Source of the DNA: an uncultured Alistipes sp.
GTDB taxonomy: Bacteria; Bacteroidota; Bacteroidia; Bacteroidales; Rikenellaceae
Assembly (NCBI GenBank): GCA_910584485.1
Contig: CAJUAV010000012.1
Coordinates: 1 to 64,000 of the forward strand
Length of the DNA: 64,000 bases
Direction of reading: 5' to 3'
The notes beneath the pieces are model-generated. The model was not told the DNA's origin. It searched no databases and saw nothing but the letters and a program-made list of their open reading frames with translations. A program made the translations under genes and the position numbers. Of the stretch, positions 15,471-24,447 are shown piece after piece. The first letter of the stretch is position 1, and each line of letters begins with the position of its first letter.

Positions 15471-16673
15471 TTATTTGACCAGGTTGTAGGTGTCGGTGGC
15501 GATCATCAGCTCCTCGTCGGTGGCGATCACGGCTACCTTGACCTTCGAGTCGGCGGTCGAGATGATCTTGTCCACGCCGCGCACGCCCTCGTTCTGTGCC
15601 GCGTCGAAGCGTACGCCCATGAATTCGAGCCCTTCGCAGACCCACTGGCGCATTTCGGACGAGTTCTCGCCGACGCCGCCCGTGAAGACGATCAGATCCA
15701 GCCCGCCCATTTCGGCCGCGTAGGAGCCGATGAACTTCTTGATGCGGCTGTAGTACATGTCGCGGGCGAGGATCGCGCGTTCGTTGCCGGCGTGGTAGGC
15801 GGCGTCGATGTCGCGCATGTCGCTCGAAATGCCCGAGATGCCCTGCACGCCCGATTTCTTGTTCATCATCGTGTCGAGTTCGGCGAAGCTCATCCCCTCC
15901 TTCGCGCCGATGAAGGTGATGGCGCTGGCATCCACCGAGCCGCAGCGCGTACCCATCACCAGACCGTCGAGCGGCGAGAAGCCCATCGACGTGTCGAACG
16001 ACTTGCCGTTCAGTACGGCCGTCACCGAGCCGCCGTTGCCGATGTGGCAGGTGACGATCTTCGAGTCGGCGAGGTCGATGCCTGCGAGGGCGGCACCCGT
16101 GCGGGCGACGTACTTGTGGCTCGTACCGTGGAAGCCGTATTTGCGGACGCGGTATTTCTCGTAGTAGGCGTAGGGGAGGGCGAACATGTAGTTCGTGGCG
16201 GGGATCGTCTGGTGGAACGAGGTGTCGAAGACGGTCACCTGCGGCACGCCGGGCAGCACCTGGTCGATCGCCTCGATGCCCTGCAGCGATGCGGGGTTGT
16301 GCAGCGGTGCGATCTGGCAGAGCGAAGCGATCTTGCGCTTCACCTCCTCGTCGACGAGGCAGCTTACGGGGAAGAACTCGCCGCCATGGGCGACGCGGTG
16401 GCCGACGGCCTTCACCTCGTCGAGCGAGGCGATGACGCCGTGCTCGGGATGCGTCAGGGCCTCCATGACGAGCGTGATGCCCGTCGTGTGGTCGGGAATC
16501 GGGCGGTGCAGTTCGAATTTCTCCTTGCCGACGGGTTTGTGCGTGAGGTCGCCCTCCGTCAGACCGATGCGCTCGACCAAACCTTTGGCGAGCAGCTTGC
16601 TCGATGCGTCCTGCATGTCGATCACCTGATACTTGATCGACGAGCTGCCGCAGTTCAATACTAAAATAACCAT
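15471..16673 (-). CDS. ackA: acetate kinase
   Basis: The 400-residue product has the acetate/propionate kinase signatures: VLNCGSSSIKYQVID near the N terminus, GHRVAHGG, FHQTIPATNYMFALPY, VRKYGFHGTSHKYV, CHIGNGGSVTAV and VFTGGVGENS. It makes ATP from an acyl phosphate in the cytoplasm, closing fermentation. The start at 16673 gives the standard MVILVLNCGSSS. It is the first gene of the pair with the Ptb-type enzyme. Butyrate kinase is an alternative by partner, but the motifs and length fit acetate kinase. Confidence 0.93.
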   Translation of the reverse strand: MVILVLNCGSSSIKYQVIDMQDASSKLLAKGLVERIGLTEGDLTHKPVGKEKFELHRPIPDHTTGITLVMEALTHPEHGVIASLDEVKAVGHRVAHGGEFFPVSCLVDEEVKRKIASLCQIAPLHNPASLQGIEAIDQVLPGVPQVTVFDTSFHQTIPATNYMFALPYAYYEKYRVRKYGFHGTSHKYVARTGAALAGIDLADSKIVTCHIGNGGSVTAVLNGKSFDTSMGFSPLDGLVMGTRCGSVDASAITFIGAKEGMSFAELDTMMNKKSGVQGISGISSDMRDIDAAYHAGNERAILARDMYYSRIKKFIGSYAAEMGGLDLIVFTGGVGENSSEMRQWVCEGLEFMGVRFDAAQNEGVRGVDKIISTADSKVKVAVIATDEELMIATDTYNLVK

Positions 16674-16975
16674 CTGTTTATGTGTTTGTTTTTTTGGTTG
16701 TCCGTATGTCGGCGGGCGGCTTTCGACCGCCCCCTCTGCCGATGATCGTTCGGTTGCCGTTTCGACGCTCGGCCGCCGATGGGGTGTCCCCTGCGGCAGC
16801 CTGCCGTCTGTTCGCTTGACGGGCGACTTCCGACGGATGCGGTCCCCCCTGCCGGCCTGTTTGCCGCTCGCGGGCCTTCTTTTCGCTGTTCGTTCGGCTG
16901 CGGAGCATCCGACTGAACGACCTGCCCGTTGGGAAGCCTGCCGCTTTTCCGACAGCCCTCCGCCGTCGGGCGTTT
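16674..16975. other. intergenic gap, no gene seen
   Basis: This stretch separates the end of the fluoride exporter gene from ackA. It holds one short hairpin (GGGCGG 16714-16719 with CCGCCC 16727-16732) without a T run. No clear TAnnTTTG box was found. Confidence 0.5.
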
Positions 16976-17338
16976 TCAGCCGCCGATCTTCGAGCCGATC
17001 CACAGCCCTGCCGCCGTGGCGAGCAGGCACGATGCGACGCTGCCCGCCGCGTAGAGCGCCGCCGTGCCGCAGGCTCCCTTTTGCAGCAGCGCCACCGTGT
17101 CGGCCGAGAAGGTCGAGAAGGTGGTGAATCCGCCGCAGAAGCCGACGACGAGGAGCATCCGGAGCGCTCCGCCGTCGAGGCAGGCGATGCAGAGGCCGAT
17201 GAGCAGCGATCCGACGACGTTGACCGCGAACGTTCCCTGCGGGAACGCGCCGCCGCCCGACAGGCACGAGCCGAGCAGGTAGCGGCAGATGCTTCCCGCA
17301 CCGCCGCCGAGGCCGATGAGCAGTAAATCGCGAATCAT
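16976..17338 (-). CDS. crcB: fluoride exporter
   Basis: CrcB/FluC is a small dimeric channel that lets fluoride leave the cell. The 120-residue protein has four membrane helices, the N-terminal GGGAGSICRY (11-20), a conserved N in FAVNVVGS and the signature GGFTTFSTF at 69-77, whose phenylalanines line the pore. No fluoride riboswitch was found upstream. A box TACCTTTA (17350-17343 on the minus strand) a few bases before the start is a weak promoter candidate. Confidence 0.95.
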   Translation of the reverse strand: MIRDLLLIGLGGGAGSICRYLLGSCLSGGGAFPQGTFAVNVVGSLLIGLCIACLDGGALRMLLVVGFCGGFTTFSTFSADTVALLQKGACGTAALYAAGSVASCLLATAAGLWIGSKIGG

Positions 17339-17412
17339 CCCTTAAAGGTAGGCATTTTTCGCCACCCCCGCAAATTTAGCCGCGAAAAAAACGCGAAGCG
17401 GGGCGGCCGTCT

Positions 17413-17448
17413 CAAAAACAGGGAGCGCCCTCATCGCTGAAGGCGCTC
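17413..17448 (-). terminator. terminator after the META-domain gene
   Basis: On the minus strand GAGCGCC pairs with GGCGCTC around a 12-base loop, followed by CCCTGTTTTTG. Confidence 0.6.
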
Positions 17449-17472
17449 GCCGATCGAGGGGCTGTCGTCCGC

Positions 17473-17928
17473 TTACTCTTCCGACGGGGTTTCGGTCTGG
17501 GCGGCGGGGCGGGGCTGGAAGATCGCAGCCAGGTCGCCGTTCGAGAAGAGCATCAGCATCTCGCCGTCCATGTCGTAGTGGGTCGTCGAGGCGAGGGCGT
17601 CGAAATAGGCCTGCTCGCCCTGGTCGTCGGGGCACATCATGCGGGTCGAGGCGAGCTGGCCGAAGGTCAGCGCGCGCTCCTCGCCCAGCGTGTAGGAGCC
17701 CATGAAACGGTTGCAGCTGCCGCAGCCGTAGGCGCGGTTCTCCTCGTCGGTCAACGTGAGCGTGAAGGCGTCGTCGACGGGTTGGATCGTGCGGCCGCCG
17801 AGCTGTACGAGCTGCCATTCGGTGCCGACCAGCGGCTTTTGGTTCTTGCGCAGGGCGCGGCAGTTGCAGCAGCCGACGATGACGGCGGCCAGAGCTGCGA
17901 AGGAGCAGAGACGATAGAAAAATTTCAT
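17473..17928 (-). CDS. META domain lipoprotein (HslJ-like)
   Basis: The 151-residue protein starts at 17928 (MKFFYRLCSFAALAAVIVGC), a lipoprotein signal with the lipobox VIVGC. The mature part has LVGTEWQLVQLGG, then GCGSCNRFMGSYTL and STRMMCPDDQGEQAYFDAL, typical of META domains such as HslJ. These are small envelope proteins of unclear role, linked in E. coli to heat and novobiocin tolerance. The two conserved cysteines GCGSC may bond. The C terminus is low-complexity (AAQTETPSEE). Confidence 0.85.
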   Translation of the reverse strand: MKFFYRLCSFAALAAVIVGCCNCRALRKNQKPLVGTEWQLVQLGGRTIQPVDDAFTLTLTDEENRAYGCGSCNRFMGSYTLGEERALTFGQLASTRMMCPDDQGEQAYFDALASTTHYDMDGEMLMLFSNGDLAAIFQPRPAAQTETPSEE

Positions 17929-17952
17929 AAAATTTCGTGGTTTGTTTGCGTG

Positions 17953-17960
17953 CAAAGATA
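17953..17960 (-). promoter_or_regulatory. META gene -7 box
   Basis: The minus strand reads TATCTTTG, 25 bp before the start codon. Rightward boxes TATATTTG (17966-17973) and TATCTTTG (17974-17981) lie next to it but no rightward gene is close. Confidence 0.6.
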
Positions 17961-17981
17961 ACGAATATATTTGTATCTTTG

Positions 17982-18160
17982 ATCTCGTCGGAGCGACTTT
18001 GCCCGTGCGGAATGCAAAATCATTCGTTTTCGTCGCCCTGTTCCGGCCTCGTCACGGCCCGAATCGCAGCGGTACGGTGCGCTCGGCTGCCCGAAAAGGT
18101 CCGTTGCGCACTGCGAACGGATCGCTGTCGGAACGCTGGCCGAAGATAGGTCGGCGGATG
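17982..18160. other. intergenic stretch, no gene seen
   Basis: With the flanking promoter boxes this forms a 360-bp gap between the divergent META and ridA genes. I see no convincing open frame or structure. Confidence 0.4.
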
Positions 18161-18192
18161 TTTGCTTCTGTGCCCGACTTTTCGTACCTTTG
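18161..18192 (+). promoter_or_regulatory. ridA promoter
   Basis: TTTG at 18161-18164, a 20-bp spacer and TACCTTTG at 18185-18192. The leader to ridA is about 90 nt and includes a short hairpin (GGTCCCGTCCGACGGGGCC, 18253-18271). Confidence 0.65.
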
Positions 18193-18288
18193 ACTGCCTC
18201 AAGGCTGCTCGCGCCGTTTCGGCGGTGCACTTATTATTTATATAAAAGAAACGGTCCCGTCCGACGGGGCCGACCATGTTCGTTGCAT

Positions 18289-18663
18289 ATGAAAAAGATC
18301 ATCGCTTCGCCCGCGGCGCCGAAGGCCGTGGGTCCCTATTCGCAAGCCGTCGAGGTCGGCGGCACGCTCTACGTCTCGGGTCAGCTGCCCGTCGACGGCG
18401 CCACGGGCACGATGCCCGCATCGATCGAGGAGCAGACACGCCAGTCGCTCGACAACCTCGGCCACATCCTCCGCGAGGCGGGCATGGACTACGCGAACGT
18501 GGTGAAAACCACCGTGCTGCTCGACTCGATCGCCGATTTCGCGGCCATGAATGCCGTCTATGCGGGCTATTTTACCGAAGGGATGCCCGCCCGCGTCTGC
18601 TTCGAGGTGGCCAAGCTGCCGATGGGCGCCAAGGTCGAGATCGACGCCGTGGCGGTCAAATAA
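18289..18663 (+). CDS. ridA: RidA family enamine/imine deaminase
   Basis: RidA hydrolyses reactive enamines and imines (such as 2-aminoacrylate) released by PLP enzymes, yielding ketoacids and ammonia. The 124-residue protein starts MKKIIASPAAPKAVGPYSQAVEVGGTLYVSGQLP and ends with ARVCFEVAKLPMGAKVEIDAVAVK. It keeps the catalytic arginine in PARVCFEV and the glutamate in VEIDAVA. It is a single gene with its own promoter. Confidence 0.95.
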   Translation: MKKIIASPAAPKAVGPYSQAVEVGGTLYVSGQLPVDGATGTMPASIEEQTRQSLDNLGHILREAGMDYANVVKTTVLLDSIADFAAMNAVYAGYFTEGMPARVCFEVAKLPMGAKVEIDAVAVK

Positions 18664-19346
18664 CCCAGCGCCCCGCTGCGGCATCCGCCGCTGATTGCGT
18701 CCGCTGCGGCTTGCGGCGGGGAGACTCGCCGCGCTGTCGGTCGGGGTGTCTGGCTTGCTGCCCGTTGCCGCATCCGTCGGCCCCGGCCGCCAACAAGCCT
18801 GCCGCCCCTGCTGCAATGCTCGCAGCCTCTGCCGCCAAAAAGCCCGTCGCCTTTGTCGCAGTGCCTGGCGTCTTTTGCTGCAACGCCCGTCGCCTCTGCT
18901 GCGAAGTCCGCAGCCGCGATCCGTCGGGCCGAGCCTGTCGGTCTGTCCGTTGCGATGCAGGGTCGTGCTGCGATGCCGGGTCGTTCGCTGCGATGCCGGA
19001 CCGTCCGTTGCAAGGCCGGTGGGAGCACTCGCCGCAGGACCAGCCGCTGCATCCGCCTGTTGCCGTCCCGTCTGCCGCCGCAAATACCTGCCGCAGCCGT
19101 GCCGCCGCGTCGAAGCGCTTCGGTTCGGTCTGCGGCGTGCGAAAAGGCTCCGATGCGTCGCCGTCGAGCCTGTTTTCGCGGTGCGGCGCGGTCGGAGGCC
19201 CGTTCGGTACGGGAAATGTCCCGCGGTCGGCGGCGATCGATCGGCGGGTGTTGGCAATTTGTGCATAACTTGCCCGACCGCGAGGCGGTTTTTTCGCGGA
19301 AAAAAGAGAATTTTGTACACGAGAAAGAAGGAATAAAACGGAAATC
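18664..19346. other. 683-bp GC-rich intergenic region
   Basis: Nothing certain is encoded here. The sequence is a drifted low-complexity block rich in GCCGC/CTGC words. One frame on each strand reads Ala-, Arg- and Cys-rich peptides, as expected from such composition. No TAnnTTTG box and no cobalamin-riboswitch consensus were found before nrdJ. Confidence 0.4.
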
Positions 19347-21890
19347 ATGAAATCTACTGAACCGAAAAAGGTTGACTACAACGAGGCTGTCGCCGAGTCG
19401 AAGCGCTATTTCGACGGCGACGACCTGGCCGCGACGGTCTGGGTGAGCAAATACGCCCTCAAGGATTCGTTCGGCAATATCTACGAGCGCTCGCCGCGCG
19501 AGATGCACGAGCGCATCGCCGACGAGATCGCCCGCATCGAGCGCAAATACCCCTCGCCCCTTTCGCGCGAGGAGCTCTTCGAATTGCTCGATCATTTCCG
19601 TTACGTCATTCCGCAGGGCGGTCCCATGACGGGCATCGGCAACAATTTCCAGGTGGCGTCGCTTTCGAACTGCTTCGTCATCGGCCACCGCCATCCCGCC
19701 GACTCCTACGGCGGCATCTTCCGCATGGACGAGGAGCAGGTGCAGCTCATGAAGCGCCGTGGCGGCGTGGGCCATGACCTGTCGCACATCCGCCCGACGG
19801 GGAGCCCCGTGCTCAACTCGGCCCTCACCTCGACGGGTATCGTCCCCTTCATGGAGCGCTACTCGAACTCGACGCGCGAGGTGGCGCAGGACGGCCGCCG
19901 CGGAGCGCTGATGCTCTCGCTCTCGATCAAGCACCCCGATGCCGAACGCTTCATCGACGCCAAGGTCGACACGGGCAAGGTGACGGGCGCCAACGTCTCG
20001 ATCAAGATCGACGACGCCTTCATGGAGGCCGTCGCCGCAGGCCGCAAATACCGCCAGCAGTTCCCGATCGATGCCGAGCAGCCGAAATACGAACAGTCGA
20101 TCGATGCCCGCAGCCTGTGGAAGAAGATCATCCACAACGCCTGGAAATCGGCCGAGCCCGGGGTGCTCTTCTGGGATACGATCCTGCGCGAGAGCGTCCC
20201 CGACTGCTATGCCGACGAGGGTTTCCGTACGGTTTCGACGAATCCCTGCGGTGAAATTCCGCTCTGCCCCTACGATTCGTGCCGCCTGCTGGCGCTGAAT
20301 CTGTTGAGCTACGTCGATCGTCCCTTCACGCCCGAGGCGGCGTTCAATTTCGACCGTTTCAAGGAGCACGTCCACAAGGCGATGCACATGATGGACGACA
20401 TCATCGACCTCGAACTGGAGAAGGTGGAGCTCATCATCGAGAAGATCGCCGCCGATCCCGAGGACGAGGATGTGCGCCGCGTCGAGCTCGAGCTGTGGCA
20501 GAAGATCCGCACGATGGCCCTCAAGGGACGCCGCACGGGACTCGGCATCACGGCCGAGGGCGACATGCTGGCGGCGCTCGGGCTGCGCTACGGCTCTGAC
20601 GAGGCGATCGATTTCGCCGTGCAAGTGCAGCGCACGCTGGCTGTGGAGGCCTACCGCGCCTCGGTGCGGATGGCTGCCGAGCGCGGTCCGTTCGAGGTCT
20701 ACGACGCCGCCAAGGAGGCGCAGAACCCGATGATCGCCCGCATCCGCGAGGCCGATCCCGCCCTCTACGAGGAGATGGTGAAGGTGGGCCGCCGCAACAT
20801 CGCCATGCTGACGATCGCCCCCACGGGGACCACGTCGCTCATGTCGCAGACCACCTCGGGCATCGAGCCCGTCTTCCGCACGGTCTATAAGCGCCGCCGC
20901 AAGGTCAATCCGTCGGACAAGGACACGCACGTCGACTACACGGACGAGACGGGCGAAAAGTTCCAGGAGTACAACGTCTACCACCACAATTTCGTCAAGT
21001 GGCTGGAGGCGAACGGATACGACACCTCGAAGCTGGAGACGATCTCCGACGAGGAGCTCGAACGGTGGGTGGCGGCATCGCCCTACCACGGCGCCACGGC
21101 CAACGACATCGACTGGGTGGCGAAGGTGAAGATGCAGGGTGCGATCCAGAAATGGGTCGATCACTCGATTTCGGTGACGGTCAACCTGCCGAACGACGTT
21201 TCGGAGTCGCTCGTGGCGGATGTCTACCGCACGGCGTGGGAGAGCGGCTGCAAGGGGGTGACGGTCTATCGCGACGGCTGCCGCGACGGCGTGCTGCTCG
21301 ACAAGAAGTCGTCGAAGAAGAAGAGCGCCTGCGAGACCTACCCGGGCATCGTGCCGCAGCGCCCGCGCTCGATTCAGGCCGACATCGTCCGCTTCAAGAA
21401 CGGTCAGGAGGACTGGATCGCCTTCGTCGGCCTGCACGAGGGGCGTCCCTACGAGGTCTTCACGGGTAAGATCGAGGAGGATGCGATGTACATTCCGCGC
21501 AAGATCACCAAGGGCTATATCATTAAGGTGCGCGAGGAGGACGGCTCGAAGCGTTACGATTTCCAATATAAGGACCGCTACGGCTATACGAACACGATCG
21601 GCGGCATTTCGCGCCTCTTCGACGAGGAGTTCTGGAACTACGCCAAGCTCATTTCGGGCGTGCTGCGCTACGGCATGCCGATCGAAAAGGCGGTTTCGCT
21701 CATCGAGTCGCTGCAGCTCGACAGCGAGTCGATCAACACCTGGAAGACGGGCGTATGCCGCGCCCTGAAGCAGTACATCGTCGACGGCACCAAGTCGAAG
21801 GGCAAGTGCCCGAGCTGCGGCCAGGAGAACATGGCCTATCAGAACGGCTGCCTGACCTGCATGTCGTGCGGCTATTCGAAGTGCGGCTGA
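19347..21890 (+). CDS. nrdJ: adenosylcobalamin-dependent ribonucleotide reductase (class II)
   Basis: NrdJ reduces ribonucleotides to deoxyribonucleotides using a radical from adenosylcobalamin, with no oxygen requirement. The 847-residue protein has a GNNFQVASLSNCFVIGH segment near 92-108 with an active-site cysteine, RRGGVGHDLSHIRPTGSPV, the NPCGEIPL motif at about 299-306, and PTGTTSLMSQTTSGIEPVF. It ends with a zinc-ribbon tail KCPSCGQEN...CMSCGYSKCG that carries reducing cysteines, as in long NrdJ enzymes. The start at 19347 follows a long gap without a visible promoter. The product implies B12 use. Confidence 0.95.
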   Translation: MKSTEPKKVDYNEAVAESKRYFDGDDLAATVWVSKYALKDSFGNIYERSPREMHERIADEIARIERKYPSPLSREELFELLDHFRYVIPQGGPMTGIGNNFQVASLSNCFVIGHRHPADSYGGIFRMDEEQVQLMKRRGGVGHDLSHIRPTGSPVLNSALTSTGIVPFMERYSNSTREVAQDGRRGALMLSLSIKHPDAERFIDAKVDTGKVTGANVSIKIDDAFMEAVAAGRKYRQQFPIDAEQPKYEQSIDARSLWKKIIHNAWKSAEPGVLFWDTILRESVPDCYADEGFRTVSTNPCGEIPLCPYDSCRLLALNLLSYVDRPFTPEAAFNFDRFKEHVHKAMHMMDDIIDLELEKVELIIEKIAADPEDEDVRRVELELWQKIRTMALKGRRTGLGITAEGDMLAALGLRYGSDEAIDFAVQVQRTLAVEAYRASVRMAAERGPFEVYDAAKEAQNPMIARIREADPALYEEMVKVGRRNIAMLTIAPTGTTSLMSQTTSGIEPVFRTVYKRRRKVNPSDKDTHVDYTDETGEKFQEYNVYHHNFVKWLEANGYDTSKLETISDEELERWVAASPYHGATANDIDWVAKVKMQGAIQKWVDHSISVTVNLPNDVSESLVADVYRTAWESGCKGVTVYRDGCRDGVLLDKKSSKKKSACETYPGIVPQRPRSIQADIVRFKNGQEDWIAFVGLHEGRPYEVFTGKIEEDAMYIPRKITKGYIIKVREEDGSKRYDFQYKDRYGYTNTIGGISRLFDEEFWNYAKLISGVLRYGMPIEKAVSLIESLQLDSESINTWKTGVCRALKQYIVDGTKSKGKCPSCGQENMAYQNGCLTCMSCGYSKCG

Positions 21891-21906
21891 CGTACCGAAC
21901 GATCCC

Positions 21907-21950
21907 GACGGACGGCGGAGCTCCTCGCGGGCCCGCCCCGTCTTTTTTTT
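21907..21950 (+). terminator. nrdJ terminator
   Basis: GACGG and GGCGG pair with CCGCC and CCGTC in a GC-rich stem, followed by eight T. From 21951 to 22130 I see nothing further. Confidence 0.7.
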
Positions 21951-22130
21951 GCCGCGGCGATCGCTTTTTCGCCCGAAAAGGTCGTTTTGGTAACAAATAT
22001 GCAGGAAAGTCGGTGCGGTGCTCCGTCGCGTCGGCGCGAATATCGTTATCGCGAAACTCCGCGAGGGTTTCGAATGCGGTTCGGAGGGCATTTTTTTGAA
22101 CGAACATGTGGCAAATTAAAAAAAAAGATT

Positions 22131-22138
22131 TATCTTTG
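22131..22138 (+). promoter_or_regulatory. ompA -7 box
   Basis: TATCTTTG precedes the start by 87 bp after an A-rich run. No -33 box is clear. The leader is AT-rich, as for a strongly expressed gene. Confidence 0.6.
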
Positions 22139-22225
22139 CGGGTGAGAATGTGTATGAAATTCGAAGGTTGGGTCAATGACTTTTGAATAAAACAGAAAAC
22201 AATTACAGTCAAATTCAATTAGCGT

Positions 22226-23419
22226 ATGAAAAAGATTCTTCTTATTTGCGCGCTCGGTCTGTTCGCCTGGACGGCCGGTGCACAGGAGGTCGCCAAGAAG
22301 CCGAGCTGGAAGGGCTTCGTGACGAACGGTTTCTGGGACAACTGGGAGCTGTCGGTAGGCGGCGGTATGAACTACGTGGCCTGGGACGGCCTGGGCTTCT
22401 CGGGTCAGGCCAATCGCAGCGACAACATCGGTTGGGCGCTCGAGGGTACGGCCACGAAGTGGTTCTCGCCCGTGATCGGTATGCGTGCCCAGTTGATCGG
22501 CGGCCGCCTCTACATGTCGGACGGCAAAGGCAACAAGTACGACAGCAGCTACATCCTGCCGCACGTCGACGGTATCGCCAACCTTTCGAACTGGATCGGC
22601 GGCTATCGTGAGGACCGCGTCTTCTACGCCAAGCTGTTCGCCGGTTTCGGTGCCAACTTTACGGGTGTCCGCGGTGACAACGTCGGCGAGGGCTTCGTAT
22701 TCGACGCCGGTCTGCTCGGTAGCTTCCGCGTTTGCAAGTCGCTCGATATCAACATCGAGGGTAAGTTCTTCTTGAGCCCCACGAAGGATATGCCGTATCC
22801 CGTATCGCAGGTAGGCGGTAAGATCGACCAGATCTACAGCCTCACGATCGGTGCTACCTACCGCTTCAACAAGCGCGACTGGCAGCGCGGTGTTCCGGGC
22901 TACACGGCCGACGACATCAAGGCTTTCCAGGACGCTGTTGCCGCCGGTGCCGCCGCTACGGCTGCCGCCAACGCAGCTAACGCGAAGCTCTCGAAGCAGC
23001 TGAAGGATACGGAGGCCGCTCTGGCATCCGCACAGAACGACGCCGCTCTGGCTGCCAAGGAGGCTGCCGATGCCAAGCGTGCCGCTGCCGAGGCACAGAA
23101 CGGTGCCGTGAAGCAGCTGCTCCTCTACGACCTGGGTTCGTCGAACCTGACGGCTCGCGAGCGTACGCGCCTCGACCTGATGGCCGACATGATCAAGAAC
23201 GGTCCGAAGGATCGCGTATACCACCTCGAGGGTCACGCCGACTACCAGACCGGTACGAAGGCCGGCAACCAGCGCCTGTCGGAGAACCGCGCCAAGAAGG
23301 CCTACAACTACCTCGTATCGAAGGGCGTAAATCCCGACCAGCTGACCTACAAGGGCTTCGGCGGCGAGGATAACCCCTATCCCGTACAGAAGGCCAACCG
23401 CGCCGTGGTTATCAAGTAA
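22226..23419 (+). CDS. OmpA family outer membrane protein
   Basis: The 397-residue protein has a signal peptide (1-19, ending TAGA/QEV), an eight-stranded barrel domain at about 30-215 rich in aromatic residues, an Ala-rich coiled-coil segment at about 230-295, and a C-terminal OmpA peptidoglycan-binding domain (LEGHADYQTGTKAGNQRLSENRAKKAYNYL near 330-360). It tethers the outer membrane to the wall. Codon choice differs from the neighbours, with more GGT, GCT, CGT and GTA, as in very highly expressed genes. It is a single gene bounded by its own promoter and terminator. Confidence 0.93.
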   Translation: MKKILLICALGLFAWTAGAQEVAKKPSWKGFVTNGFWDNWELSVGGGMNYVAWDGLGFSGQANRSDNIGWALEGTATKWFSPVIGMRAQLIGGRLYMSDGKGNKYDSSYILPHVDGIANLSNWIGGYREDRVFYAKLFAGFGANFTGVRGDNVGEGFVFDAGLLGSFRVCKSLDINIEGKFFLSPTKDMPYPVSQVGGKIDQIYSLTIGATYRFNKRDWQRGVPGYTADDIKAFQDAVAAGAAATAAANAANAKLSKQLKDTEAALASAQNDAALAAKEAADAKRAAAEAQNGAVKQLLLYDLGSSNLTARERTRLDLMADMIKNGPKDRVYHLEGHADYQTGTKAGNQRLSENRAKKAYNYLVSKGVNPDQLTYKGFGGEDNPYPVQKANRAVVIK

Positions 23420-23433
23420 GCGATAACGCACCG

Positions 23434-23478
23434 CAAAAAAAGATCGTTCCTCGGTTTCCGAGGAACGATCTTTTTTTT
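23434..23478 (+). terminator. ompA terminator
   Basis: AGATCGTTCCTCGG and its complement form a perfect long stem with a short loop, preceded by A7 and followed by T8, so it may work in both directions. Confidence 0.95.
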
Positions 23479-23559
23479 ATTTGTGGAGGAGGAGGGCCGT
23501 TTGATGTTTCAGGCACGGTCGGGGCGTCGGTCGGGTGGGGCGTGCTTCTCGGTGGAATA

Positions 23560-24020
23560 TGATATGCCGATTTGCTTGCGTAGTGTGCGGCGGTTGATAG
23601 CCGCTCGTTGCGTGTCTTCGCAAGCTGCCGTCCGAACACGCATCGCACGCAAGTGCGGCGGGCCGGTTGCGACATTTCGATCCCACAAGGGATCGGCGAG
23701 CCGAAGCATCCGCGCGCGGAGGCCCGCAGTTTTGGCAAACATGCGTGCGCTCCGCAGGCTTCGACCCGCGTTCAAATCTCATGTGAGGCCGGCTGCCAGC
23801 GGGAGGTCCGCATCGGTCGACACGGGCGCTCTGCAAGTTTCGACCTGCGTTCAAATCGCAGGTGAAGCGCGGGCCGTACATGGTCGCCGGCGGCGTACAT
23901 GGTCCTGTAGCACTTTAGTGCGGCAGCCCGCAGCCGCCCCCTGGCGGAAGGCTGCTTCTCGCGCCTGCTCGTCGCAAGCCTCTCCGCTCGGCTGGGGGCT
24001 GTACTCGAAGCGCCGGCCGT
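23560..24020. repeat. intergenic island of dispersed repeat family A
   Basis: The block between convergent ompA and the DUF721 gene has the exact family A core at 23718-23737, the GCAAGTGCGGCGGGCC module near 23648, GATCCCACAAGGGATCGGCG near 23682 and the CAGCCCGCAGCCGCCCCCTG module near 23925. No gene is supported. The remainder to 24156 shows nothing recognisable. Confidence 0.85.
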
Positions 24021-24156
24021 TCTCCACCGTCTTATCTATCGCATGTGTGTGTACTGAAAATCACACCCCGAACCGCAGGCGTACACGGCACCGCACGTGG
24101 ACGAAACGCCCGCGCTCGGCAGCCTGAATCCCTTCGTAGTCAGTTCTCGGGAGAGA

Positions 24157-24447
24157 TTATCGGATGATGACGGCGTTGACGAGCCGTACGCCCGAACGGC
24201 GGTTCAGCTCCTCCTGCAAGGCTGCCCGCTGGTAGAAAAGCTCTTGCCGCAGTACGCTCGATCGGATGCGGACATGCAGGATATGGTTGACGAGCCGCAG
24301 CTCGGTCGTCTCGTCGGCTGTGCGGTCGCCCACGATCGCCCGCCAGGTTTCGGGCAGCTTTCCTTCGGCGACCTTGGCGGCGACGTAGGGACGTTTGAAA
24401 AATTCGTCCAGCAGGTCGCCCATCAACTGTGTTTTGGTGCGTCTCAT
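24157..24447 (-). CDS. DUF721 (DciA-like) protein
   Basis: The 96-residue protein fits DUF721: KRPYVAAKVAEGKLPETWRAIVGDRTADETTELRLVNHILHVRIRSSVLRQELFYQRAAL. Members related to DciA load the replicative helicase in bacteria lacking DnaC, and the small DUF721 protein of Bacteroidetes is commonly next to recF. Its start overlaps the recF stop by 4 bp, so it is translated with it. A role at replication or repair forks is likely from context. Confidence 0.85.
   Translation of the reverse strand: MRRTKTQLMGDLLDEFFKRPYVAAKVAEGKLPETWRAIVGDRTADETTELRLVNHILHVRIRSSVLRQELFYQRAALQEELNRRSGVRLVNAVIIR

Noticed and set aside
17339..17472. Fluoride riboswitch before crcB
   Set aside because: The short region lacks the conserved fluoride aptamer pattern; the one hairpin present fits a terminator of the META gene.
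18664..19346. Cobalamin riboswitch before the B12-dependent nrdJ
   Set aside because: I could not find the conserved B12-box sequence or the expected helices in this gap.
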